Origin: Marchantia polymorpha subsp. ruderalis
Lineage: Eukaryota > Streptophyta > Marchantiopsida > Marchantiales > Marchantiaceae
Assembly: GCA_037833965.1 (NCBI GenBank)
Contig: AP031352.1
Coordinates: 23,540,501-23,604,500 of the forward strand
DNA: 64,000 nt
Direction: 5' to 3'
This document shows positions 47,629-58,640 of the stretch, one piece after another. A model generated the notes under the pieces. It saw nothing but the letters and a program-made list of their open reading frames with translations, searched no databases and was not told the DNA's origin. Made by a program: the position numbers and the translations under genes. Numbering within the stretch: the first letter of the stretch is position 1; the number at the start of each line of letters is the position of its first letter.

Positions 47629-48515
47629 GAGTTTGACATTATTTTTCATGTATTGGCAAGGGTTGTTATTATTTTCAAATGGTTTCGGAATCCATGTACA
47701 TCAATAGTACTTGAGAACTGAAATCTAATCTATTTATCATGTTAATACAATGTATTAACATGACACAAGTCATTGACGTTGAACTCATTGAAAAGTCGAG
47801 TAAGCAAGAACAATGCGCATTGCGCAAATTAAATCTTTTCATGCTTGTACCAAAGAGTACTTATAAATCTTACAGACATTGATTTTTGATATTTTACCTG
47901 CAATCATATTATTTGGATGAAGACTTCTAGCTCTAGTTCAATAAATGCACAAGTGATGAAGAAGAAATTAAAGAAAACACTGTATAATGATGTTGATAAT
48001 GTATTTTTGCTGCGCAAGAATCAAACTGGTACGAAATCTGCTATTTGGAAAAAGTTCGACATCATGGAGAAACATGATAAAGACTGCGAGTTCGCAGCCT
48101 ACTTCAGCTGCAAAAGAGCATACAAGTTGAAAAAAACTACTGGTATCAGAACCATGAATAATCATAAGTGTCTTAAGATTGAAAAATCAGAGAGTGGAGC
48201 AATGTAACAATCATCAACCCATTACATTTGATAAGAAGAACATGACTCTTGCGGCTACCAACTTATGCACGATTGTTTTTTGATCATTTGAATCAATAAT
48301 TGAACAAGGTTTGAAAGGATGAGTTTCAAACAACTCTGAACATTGGTGTTCCAAGCAATAAGCGAGTCATGGTTAATAACTTGTTGTATCAATCAATTAC
48401 AGCCAAACGCAATATAGAGGTGCACTATAATGGCAAAAAGTCTTAAAAAACATATTGATACTGACGTATCTATGATAAACACCTATCAATAAGGTAGTTT
48501 ACATATCTACTAGTA

Positions 48516-48541
48516 CAGTGGAACCTCCGTATAAGGTACAT
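48516..48541 (+). repeat. Tigger left terminal inverted repeat
   Basis: 26 bases, exact inversion of 50386-50411; preceded by the TA target duplication at 48514-48515. Two further TGTACCTTAT motifs follow at 48569-48578 and 48587-48596. Confidence 0.93.
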
Positions 48542-48647
48542 ACTATTTGCTCCAAAATGTTTCGCGTTTGTACCTTATGACATGGATGTACCTTATATGG
48601 AATACCTCTAACATCCTAATTTAAAATAATGATGAAATCACTTGGAT

Positions 48648-50207
48648 TTATTGAAAATACTGATCAATTGAAGATTGCTTAAGAGTTGAAAGATACAGAG
48701 CCTGGATTGTTGATTTTATGCCCAACAAGTCCATCTCTTCTTTGAAGAGTGAGTTGGTTTTTGCAAAGACGATCAGATCAGTAACCATTTCTTTTGCATG
48801 TGCACATGAAATCGCTTTTGGCGGTTCCGGCTCACTGTCTGCAATCACAACGGCGATTTCCTCCACTTTGTCGTCATTGACATCGTCAATAAATTCTTCA
48901 ACCAATTATCCAATGAGGCTCTCCTGTTCTTGAATTTTGTTTTCTGGCAAATTCTCCTCAACAACAATCCTAGAACTGTCAAGCCCAATCCTTTGCGCCA
49001 AAGAAACCAGCTCTTGTTCTTGTTGCAAAACCTCTGTCATGTCTTGTTGCTTTACAACTGCGGCTGATGTGAAACCGCATGTGACAAAACATTTTTGAAT
49101 AGTTTAAGGTTTGACAATGTACTTAGATTTTTCTTACGAATTTGATCGCGTCCAGCACTGTTAGTTTCTTTGCAAGATCTGATGCATGAACAGAAGATTT
49201 TTCCATCAAATCGAGCAAGGTAAGCACCTCAAACTTCCGTGAAAGAACTTTCAAGCTGTGAATGATGCCTGCATCAAGTAGCTGTAGCACTGATGTCAGA
49301 TTAGGAGTAAAGAAACGATGATCGACATTTGTGAGTTTTGTGGCTTCGTCAATAATATGGACATGGGCGTTATATAAAAAGAGCAATATCTTGCGGCCTT
49401 GACGTTTAAAAATTCATCCATATCTTTCAAATAGATATTGAACAATGTATTTGTCATCCACACCTTTGCACTATTTGAATACTTGGCCTTGAATTTGCTC
49501 ATATCAACGCCCCTGAATGGTCGAGGATTCTTGGACTTTCGGATAATCAATGGAGGCAGTTTCTCTCCCAAAGCAGACCAAGTTAGAGCCACTGTGACCC
49601 TGTCTTTGCCTTACTTTCCGCCTTTACATGATTGAGCGACATGGTTCAATGTTGAATTTGGCAAGGCTCGCAAAACGAAACCGGTCTCATCCATATTGAA
49701 GACATTCTTGAGATCATATCCAAAAATAAACGACGTTAATGATGTTTTCAATTGAACAACAACCTCTAGATCTACATTTTTAGATTCCCCACAAACCTTG
49801 TACGACCGAAGATTGTTCCTTTGCTTCCACTTCTGCAGCCAGCCTTCAGAAGCCGTGAATTCGTTGACAACTTCCAAACAATCTGCGATTTGTTTTGCCT
49901 TTTTCTGTAGAATCGGGCCACCTATAGAATACCCACGCGCTCTCGCTGTTGCAAACCATCTCCATAAAATGACATTAAAGTCTCTCTGCTGAACTATTCT
50001 GGCCTTTGATAGCGCACGATTGCTTTGTGCTTCTTGTATCAGAGATTTCCGTTTTTGCTTTGCAACTTGAACGGTTCCTTTGGATAATGAAAACTTATCA
50101 ACTGTTTCACTGACGCTGTGTCCATTGTCAAGGTATTTGATCATGACAACTTTGGTGCTTAGATTGACCAGCTTGCGCTTCTTCTTGTCAGGCATCACCT
50201 TCGACAT
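48648..50207 (-). pseudogene. Tigger/pogo transposase, inactivated
   Basis: Starts at 50207 with 198 open codons. A psq-type helix-turn-helix (KKRKLVNLSTKVVMIKYLDN to SLSKGTVQ) covers residues about 8-50. A CENP-B-type second DNA-binding helix domain (residues about 75-135, VILWRWFATARARG, EGWLQKWKQRNNLRSYKVCG) follows, then the first catalytic aspartate in FNMDETG (residue about 173). An in-frame stop at 49611-49613 interrupts it; the same frame resumes with VALTWSALGEKLPPLII to about 49400. A frameshift then leads to the 49386-49123 piece with FLYNAHVH (second catalytic Asp replaced by Tyr) and TSVLQLLDAGIIHSLK (third Asp kept). A last piece, 48648-48905, in the original frame ends SSIDQYFQ. 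With one nonsense codon, frameshifts and a lost catalytic residue it cannot be functional. Confidence 0.9.
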
Positions 50208-50385
50208 CTTGAAGAACCCAATCTGGATGGCGACTGTGTACCTTATATAGAACTACGTAGCCACTCCGCGGCCAGTTTGGGGTGTACTTTGCGTCCCAAA
50301 GAGAGATGTACTTTTTATATAGAGTTTTTACTTAGGAAAATCAGGGGGTTTGCTGATTAAAAAAAATTCCGTACCATATATGGAG

Positions 50386-50411
50386 ATGTACCTTATACGG
50401 AGGTTCCACTG
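50386..50411 (-). repeat. Tigger right terminal inverted repeat
   Basis: 26 bases, exact inversion of 48516-48541; followed by TA at 50412-50413. A further TGTACCTTAT motif is inside at 50237-50246. Confidence 0.93.
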
Positions 50412-51600
50412 TACATTACGTTGATGAAGAATTTGATCTCTTGAATCAAACATTGCATGTGAAGCTTGATGAAAGCCACACATCCATCATAGTTTTGGAC
50501 AAATTCAAGAAAGATTTGTACATTTTTGATATCAAGGATTTGATGCTTGATAAAATTATTGATTGTGGCTAAATATGATATTTGAAGCGAGTTTGACTTG
50601 TTAGTATGCATTGACTATAAATTCACAAATTTTCTTATTTACATATTCAACAAGATTGCGAAACAAAGTTAGTTTGACTTGTTATGATGCATTGATTATA
50701 AATTCGCATATCTACATATTCAACAATATTGCGAAACAAGTCCATGGTAAGAAGAGCAAGTCTTTTCATCTATACCTTGATTAATCCAACATGGCGGTTC
50801 TATATACTCTCATTCATGCTTGTAAGAGTTTGATCACATACTTTAAAAAGTCAGATCTTCAATCAAAATTGTCAAAAACGTTGAAACAACAGAATGTAAT
50901 CATATGAAACTTGCTATATTTTTGCTTGCTTAACGCTTTAAAAATGCTAAATGAGATGATTGATCTCGTGAAACATCTTGATGCATTGTGGAAAGTTGAC
51001 TCAATATCAGAGATCTTTTTTTAACATTTAAAACGTGTTGTCACCATTTCAACCGTCAATTTTGAATCTTGAACAATTCAAAGAGACTACACAACACAAG
51101 GTTTTATTTTGGTGATTTCAATTGTTGAAGCATCTAAAACCTGTTATCAACGATGTGATTAATAACAGTAGTGCCGTGGAAACGAGCAAATAGTTTTCTT
51201 TTGATCATAGCTTGTAAACGTCTCTTGACACTCTTAGTGCAAGAGAATATGGAGCTCAACGTGCTTCATGTAGTAAAAACACTTTTAGATCCCGTGACAA
51301 AGAACCATATGCGCAAGATGGAGGTTAGTAAAGCTTTAGTTACTAGAGCGAAAGCAAAATTAAGAGCATTTATCCGGTAGATTGAAATAGGTGAGGTTTT
51401 GAGACATTGAATTACGAGAAAATGATGCATTGGATACATCAAAAAATGATGCATTACTCATCGTACATGACAACTATGTACGATACGTTTGAAGAAGAGT
51501 TAGAAGAGATTTATGAAAAAAGGCTGAAACTTTAATTGTCAGCAAACTCGACGCTCCTATTGATCTTGAGTTCAGCATGTATGAGACATACAAGGTCATT

Positions 51601-53317
51601 CATCTAAAAACAATGAGATCATTGAAGCAATGAGCTCAGCATTTCCAATTATTCCAGATACAACTGCTAAATTCAGTATTCTCTGATGGTGGAAGCAAAA
51701 AGTAGCCTCCACATTTCCCATCATGTTGAGAGTGGCGCGTTTGGTTTTGTGCATACCCGCATCCAAAGAAACTAAGTGTGCCGTCTGCATTAGGCTCTTG
51801 GATCCTGCTGTATTATCGTGAAGTTTGTTCTCACCGTGGGAAAAGAACATACAACTGTGTTCGGAAACACAAACAGCATTCTGTTCTCCAGTTGATCCCG
51901 CATCAATAGTTGAAGGGACGTGTTGCACTCGTCCTTGCTTTAACTCGATTTTCCTGACTGCAATCAGACTTGGCTTCCGGCTCATAACTGTGATTGTCCA
52001 GAAACTGTTCCTTAGGCGAATCTGCACAGGCTCAGTCAATCTGGATCGCTTTTGCAGAATCCTGTCGGGACAACGTCCAAGTACATTAAAGCTGGCGACG
52101 GCTCAAATTTACTTTCTTCGCACTGGTTACCAAAGTAGCTCGGCTGTTAATTATTGATGTTACTTGAGGTTCGATGACACACGAGGAGAAGAAGAGGCTA
52201 TGCAGAAGATTGATTTGATAAATGTCCTCTACCCTGGTCGAGGAAATGGCCGAGGTAGTTCTTAGAGGATCGTACCACAACCCAGCTCTTGTTAGATCCC
52301 TGATCCAGGAAAGTTGATAAATATTCAGTTTGTGCGAAGGTTCGATACATTGATCTTCTTAATCCGGCTATGGCTGGTAGATGACGAGGCCGGCGGCGTT
52401 ATGACTAAGAAATGACTAAGGAGCACGAAATGAAGGTCAACACGTTCTTCTTTTTCGTTCAGAACCTTATCAAGCACTTGATACAAACTCCATACACTTC
52501 AATGCTGTCGTCATCGGGCAAATATGAAGCGAAGGGTCCACCTCAACTTAACACCCGATCACTTTCATAAGGTTTTGCTAGTTTCGACTGCGGTACCTAC
52601 CTGATAACTCTAATCTTTGCAAAGTCAAAACTTTCATAAATGAAGACAGACGGAGAGAACGAAATCCATCCTTCAATTCTTCAAGGGAGTAACCCAAAGG
52701 CATTCTTGTCAAAGCTTGAGTCGTGCAAAAATAAAATTTGCAAAAGAAGAGGGCAGCCAGTGATGAAATTCACAAGAAAAACTTGTGCCTTCACCAATTT
52801 CCTTGATCACACTTGTGATTTCTGGAAACGCAGGGTTTACATCCTTTGTACCGAAAGAACCTTAGAGCATCTCCTACTTTGAACACTGTGAGTGACCTAG
52901 TGCTTCGCAGGAGTGTGCCGCTCCACGAACATAATCAACACATAACAATTCTATGAATTTCTGCACTGTGAACACAACTCTCTCATGGACATACATGAAC
53001 AACCGAAACGGACGAAATTGTGATTCAAAAAAGCCAGCCTGTTCTTTCCTCATCTACCTTAATGACAATTATAACAATCGAACTACGTAGCATGGTTAGC
53101 TGGTAGTCTACTTTCTCCTTCTTTATCGTGAATTTTATCATACGTTGCCTTCTGTGTATCATACTCTGATTGACCTTCCTGCCTGACGTCAGTTCCTCGT
53201 TGTTAAAGACAGAAACGATGTAAAAGTTCGATGAAGTAGTAGCAAACAAATCTGGCTGAATGATCTGACGAAAAATCGGAGAATCTTCACAACATTCTCT
53301 TTCAAGATATTGACCTG
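51601..53317. other. 3' flank of the AP-5 mu gene, unassigned
   Basis: Minus-strand frames at 51596-52039 (147 codons) and 52086-52280 have protein-like composition but no family motif. They lie downstream of the AP-5 mu stop codon on the same strand, so could be 3' UTR or an unrecognised gene. The plus frame 52640-52882 is likewise unassigned. Confidence 0.3.
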
Positions 53318-56300
53318 TCAAACAGCTGTGTATGGATATCTGCCCAAGGAGTTCCAAAATATATATTCGCCTGATATCACCTGCAATTAGTGGCAAGCAG
53401 GTAAAAATAAAACTGTCAGCAAAATGCATTTTCGTGCTGAACAAAGGAGTTAATCCCTCGGTGACTTTGACCAATGCATCGACCATATTTGAAGAGTTCG
53501 ATAAAAGTTAACCCTGATATCTCCCCGAATTAAAAACCAGACAAATCTATGCGACCATATTGTACCAGATTGTCTACTAAGCCTTAGCACAACAAACTGG
53601 TCTGAAATTCTTTCACAACATTCTAATCTTCTCTATCATTACACTGTTGGTTCATGTGGACTTTGAGTTCATTCATTCTCTCAACACTTTCTTGACAACA
53701 AGTTTGTGCAAATACAAAGTGTGGTCAGCATAGAACACCGAAGAAGGTACTAGATAATAAATTTGCCCCATTTGTCCGCTTATGTGTTTCTCATAGCCAG
53801 GCGCTCGCCAGCCTAATCCAAGACCTGAACTGTATTGCGGGTGGTCAACCACAATAGCATGTACATAGATCATCGACTGAATGTTCTTCTCCTCCGTTAA
53901 CCTACAGGCTTCAGTCAAATGGTGACAGAAAAACAAACAAATTTGCAGAAGGGCAAACATACACGCTATTAATATTGATAATCTTTTGTAGTTTTAGAAG
54001 AAATTCAGGTTCGTCTGTTTTGAGAGGTCGATACAACTAAAGAATCTTGACGTACCTGAGCAGAGAAGTCGCAAGGTGGCTTAGCAATTTGCGGATATAT
54101 TGATACCTGCGGTGAAAATAAGATGCACGCGACCAATCAGGGTAAAGGCTACAAGGTTTCCAAATTTTATCTGCAGACAATTTGAGCTAAGTAGGGAAGT
54201 CTCACATTGCTCAGAGGCCTGGAAAAAAAGACTGATGCAGGTGATTACGAGTGAAAGTATCCACTATATAACCATCCATAAGAAGCAGCAAGCATTATTT
54301 CACGTTGTAATCTGTTTAACTTTTGTTTCGAGTCAAAGTTCTTTGAAGATAACGAACTAGCTAATCTACAGCAGACGCTGATTAATATATCAACTGACCC
54401 CAAGCCTAGTTAAAGACTGTTGGAAAGCTTAGCATTTGACAAGCACGGAAATGCCTTGCATCGGGGGTTGGGTTTGTTTATACGCTGATTATCTACAAAA
54501 AAAAAAGACATAAGTCTCGTAGTGTCACATGTACTTGCGATCGACGGACTTAAAAATAATCACAAATTGTGATCAGAAAAACTGGTCAGAAACAGTACAC
54601 TAAATTGTCCAACATTCGCAGCAGCTCACAACACTTAAAAAAGTTGTAGACTTACAGATTTGGGATCAATAGAAATGCCTGACATTGTTCCTCCCAGTAT
54701 TTTAAGCGAAGCCTGCAAGTGTTTTTCCAGTTCCATCAAATCAGCTGGGGCGTTGAATACATTTCAACCCCTTGATGATCAAACGACAGAGGCACGTCAA
54801 GGCAATCAGGACCCGTATGTAAGGAGAGCTCAAAGTCTTCTTCCAGTAAAAATCCAGCTTCCTCAACGACATTACATGGCATCGTGTAAACTTTCTTTGC
54901 TCTCTACCTTTGCGTAATTGTATGCCCCCCAGCAAAATGGTTCCTCCCAATCGGCAGGATCTGCTCCACCATCTCCGGCTTCTGCTCCTTCAAAGTTGGT
55001 ATTTTGAGCATCACCTTCACCATCACTCTCCTCGTAGGGGTCTGCAGTTGCGTACTGAGACACACGTCCTGAAGTGGATTCGGGAGCAAACTTGACTGTT
55101 CCTGAGAAGGTGACCTCATTGTGTTTCGAAGAATGTCCGCGTCCAGTAACAACGATTTTCCATTCAATAGCGTGTTCAGTCGTGACCAGTTGACCGTAAG
55201 ATGGTACACCATCCACGGCAAGAATGCGGCGCCTAGGAAATGGGATAGTCAAAGAGCAGTTGTCCAAAGAAAGGGGAGGCTTCCAGCCCTCCATAAGTTT
55301 CATTCTGATTAGAAAGGCTCCTTCGTTTTTTGAGACCATTGAGAGTTGATAGAAACCTTTCAAAGGAGGTTTCACGACTGACGGCAAAGCGGTATACCTT
55401 GCCAGTACGAAGTTGCCTAAAGGAGGTGAAAATGTGACTGTCAGTCTGTCCGGACCTTGCTCTGGAACCTGTGCACACGGATGGAAGGTGACCGCATGGG
55501 GCTGACCGGAACTAGGACAATGAATAGGAAGAGTGATATCGGGCAAACCCTCCAAATCTGCACGACACAAAATCTGTCCTCCCAACGTGATAACATCGGC
55601 TACATTGTCCCGGTCATAAAGAGCTGCTGTAACCACTTCGTGCACTGTAAACAGCATTTTCGGCTTGCCTCTGTAAAGATAAGGCTTCCACGCGGGCTGT
55701 CTAAGTTCTGGGTGTGGAACATCTTGAGAAGTAAACCCAGTTGACCTGACAGTTAGAAGACTCATAGGGTTGAGATCTAGGGGTGTCCCTGCAGTGATAA
55801 CCAGAGATGAATGTATAGATATAAGCCTCTCGTGTCCGGCGGAAAGATGTACAACATACACTCAGGTGGATGGAAGTAATTAACGTGAGAACACAACACC
55901 AGGATAATCAAAATCGGAAATGCTTCACTTCAGGTCGTTCCAAGCTTCTCACCAAAGGGCATAGCACTGCTGATAAAACTCCGTAGAGCATCCTTGTCCG
56001 ACTTTCCAAGTCCTTTCCCTCCATGATGTACGATAGCTGAAGTGGCAGTTGCTGCCGCCGCTGCAACAGCGGTGGCTGCAGCTGCTACTGGGACAGTGAC
56101 GGGTTTTGCACGCGCTCCTATCCCTGATATTCCAGCACCAATGCTGGAAAGTCCCATGCCACCGGCGAGTGTATCAAGGAGTCCTCCCATAGTGGATGCG
56201 GTGTTGATATACATTTCTGGTTCAGCAACCTCACCCGTGACCACCTCTCCCAAAACTTGAGCCAATGCAAGGGAGCTGGCCATAAAATATGGAAGGGATG

Positions 56301-57880
56301 AAAAGTAGTAAGCCTCCAACGATAAATATCTAGCTCTTTCAACACCGACTTATCAACTTATCAACTTATCGACTTATCAAGATACTGGCAGATAGCAGAA
56401 AATCCGACATCTGAAAAATAATTTGTTTAAAAACAAAACAAAACATATCGACATTTTCCCGAAGTGAAAAAGTTCTGGGGCATGATTTGCTCGTGAATAT
56501 TAATATTAGACTTTCGATGACGGCAAGCAATGTAGAAGCGTTCAGCAATCACGAGAAAAATCATGGAGAATCGTAAATAACACCAGCATTACCCGGTAGG
56601 TAGTAAAGACCTGCATTACCCTGTGATGCAGGGAAGATCCAGGAGGATCGTAGAGAGGCTGCTCGCAGCCTCTGTGTCTTCTCCTGTGGCGGCCCCACCA
56701 CAATCAATTCTATGGCAGAGGTCTTCATATGTGAGTAAATGCCGTGGTTCCACCAGAGGCAAGACCAGAATTTGATAAGTACCACTCATGTGCAATACTA
56801 CTGGCCACAACATGCCGGAACCTTCATTGCCTTCTAGTTGAAGGCTGATGACATGTCTCGTGATAAGTTCATCCAGCCATGAGTCAGATCCTTCTTCAGA
56901 GTGTGGAGTCCGTATCCCACATCCTGCAACTGTCCCTTCCCTGAGTTCCCGTTTCCCAGTCAAGCGTTGATTACATGATCCTCAAATCAGATATGTGAAA
57001 CTCCTTCGGATAATGTAAACGATATTTGCTAAAAAAAATAAAACGGCGAAGGCTTAATAGCCTCATGCAACACTAAGATCAACGAAACCGCAGATGAAAG
57101 TAGCCAGTAAAGATAGAAACGATCATGAGCAGAAGAATGTCCAATAAAAGTTTGACACGAAACTCTAGATATCATGTAGTCGGCTTTCCGCTCTCACACA
57201 GTAAAATATAAGGTTCACATGGTAAAAAGAATATCACCTTTGTTTGCGATCAAGAAATGCTTGGATCAATTGAGAATCCATGGGAATAGGGAGGTACTTC
57301 ATGCCAGGAGTGTTTGGTACAGCATCCTCTTCTAATTTCCTGCATGCTTGCTGCCATTGCCTCTCGACAGTGGGAAAGCGCCTGCTCATAACCACAGACA
57401 CTGTCATAAACTCCTACTTCTGAAATAGAACCGCATTCTTTTATAACAAACTGAATGTTTCACGATATTGAAGTGACATCAGCTGCTCAACAAGACGGGC
57501 ACATGCAACCTCTCTCTGCATGAAATATGAGGTTCTACAAAGCTGCTAAAACATTAGTCGACAGCAAAAACACATTGTCAAAATTTTGACCAAGCATCTT
57601 GTTCTGGACTGGAACATGGAATGCATCCCTAATTTCGCCGGATAATTATGCAGATAAATCATGATGACAAGTAGATTTCTCGAGATGACATATGTGCATG
57701 GGAATTAAGACTCAGCGAGATCCGACTCATGAACAAGCAAATTTATACGTGAAGGCCGTCCTCTGGTAAACTTTCTGATCAGCAGGCATTTGGCAATCTT
57801 ACTCAGAAACTTCACCTGGAAAACACAAGCTTCGATGTACGATTCAGAATCCAAATCGCCCTTATACTGCACCCACGCAT
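53318..57880 (-). CDS. AP5M: AP-5 adaptor complex subunit mu
   Basis: Eight GT-AG exons, minus strand: 57816-57880, 57238-57381, 56620-56940, 55953-56329, 54908-55860, 54656-54712, 54056-54106 and 53318-53380. Phases agree; 676 aa (Arabidopsis homologue about 613). The N-terminal MRGCSIRAIWILN...VFSRRFPTVERQW and the RHVISL...LWPVVLH...YQILVLPLVEP blocks form the longin-like half. The C-terminal mu homology domain starts around GFTSQDVPHPELRQPAWKPY and includes LYRGKPKMLFTVHE, GNFVLARY, VKPPLKGFYQLSMVSKNEGA, IPFPRRRILAVDG and EPFCWGAYNYAK. It ends with SGEYIFWNSLGRYP. AP-5 is a late-endosomal coat adaptor that does not use clathrin; mu is its medium chain, expected to pair with the other AP-5 subunits and recognise cargo. 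An Ala-rich linker (VAAAATAVAAAAATATSA, exon 4) and an acidic loop in the mu domain account for the extra length. Exon 8 is small but unmistakable. Confidence 0.93.
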
Positions 57881-58640
57881 TTGCAACGTCTGGTGCCCGG
57901 AGGCACAAACCCAATCTTCCCCGTGAGACCCAACGCTCGCGGGATTCCAAAATTCACAGCTCAAATGCTGCAGTCAGCGCTGATCTCCCGACAGGCACAG
58001 GCAAATGTTCCCCAACACTCATTTCCATCAACCAGTGCCCGAAGGTGTCGAGCTCATGGGTAAACACGTCGGGAAATTAGGCAGCCACGGAGAAAGTCAA
58101 AACCATGCAGCTCAAATAGATAGAAGATCTACTCCGCCCTGTCAGAGAGCACACGAGCAAGACCTCGAACGCGATCGAGCCTTCAAATCCAAGGCCTCTG
58201 ACCAGCTTGCGTGCGTGCGTGCCTGATCAACCTCAGAGGCCCAGCTCGAATTGAGCCTGTCAACAGCCCGCCTTCGCCTGAAAGGTGATGCACTCCGACG
58301 GCAACATGTCTCGGTCGGAATTTCGTTTGTGCCCACGTAGCAATCACAGTAGCACGAATCAAAAGCTGACGTCTACCACGCTAGATCGACCGCGTTCTTC
58401 ACAAGTGCGTAGATTTGCTTGCTCACTGACCGACCGCACAGTAGCTGACGACACGACAGCGGGGGCGCGATGATGATGAGGCAACCCCTTTCCGATCGGC
58501 GGGTCCATGCAAGAGTTGTCCGATCACCACGCCATGATCGCGAGTCTGTAATGCAGCCCCGAGACAAAGATACCATCGACGACTGATGAAGGCAAGTACA
58601 AATTCAGAATGGGCCAGATGGATACCAGAATCTATGGCAA
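57881..58640. promoter_or_regulatory. GC-rich upstream region of AP5M
   Basis: Moderately GC-rich, with several short overlapping frames on both strands and no recognised protein. It lies directly upstream of the AP5M start codon on the minus strand and ends abruptly at AT-rich DNA near 58650. I infer promoter and leader. No convincing TATA box was found. Confidence 0.4.

Larger units (their letters stand above)
48516..50411 (-). mobile_element. Complete Tigger/pogo-type (Tc1-mariner superfamily) DNA transposon
   Basis: The 1896-bp element is bounded by perfect 26-bp terminal inverted repeats (48516-48541 and 50386-50411) starting CAGTGGAACCTCCGTATAAG, flanked on both sides by TA (48514-48515, 50412-50413), the superfamily target duplication. 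The CAGT...ACTG termini, TA target and CENP-B-like transposase on the minus strand identify the pogo/Tigger group. It is inserted in the hAT pseudogene just before the HYVDEEF codons, so it is younger than that element. Subterminal TGTACCTTAT repeats are present at both ends. Confidence 0.93.
47917..51600 (+). pseudogene. Decayed hAT transposase with BED-type zinc finger, split by a Tigger insertion
   Basis: The first open piece (47917-48207, 96 aa) has a BED-finger layout: SAIWKKFDIMEK, CEFAAYFSCKRAYK, then TTGIRTMNNHKC. The first metal-binding Cys of the usual Cys-x-x-Cys pair is missing. Further pieces in shifting frames follow before the break at 48515, for example MTLAATNLCTI and LVVSINYSQT-type sequence. 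Immediately after the break HYVDEEFDLLNQTLHVKLDE and SHTSIIVLDKFK (50414 onward) match the hAT catalytic-domain segment around VHYID-x-x-W/F-x-L. Remnants continue to about 51600 (including a plus 69-codon piece at 51171-51380). Many stops and frameshifts show it is dead. An 81-bp tandem duplication (50590-50740) lies in its second half. The right boundary is approximate and no terminal repeats were found. Confidence 0.7.
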
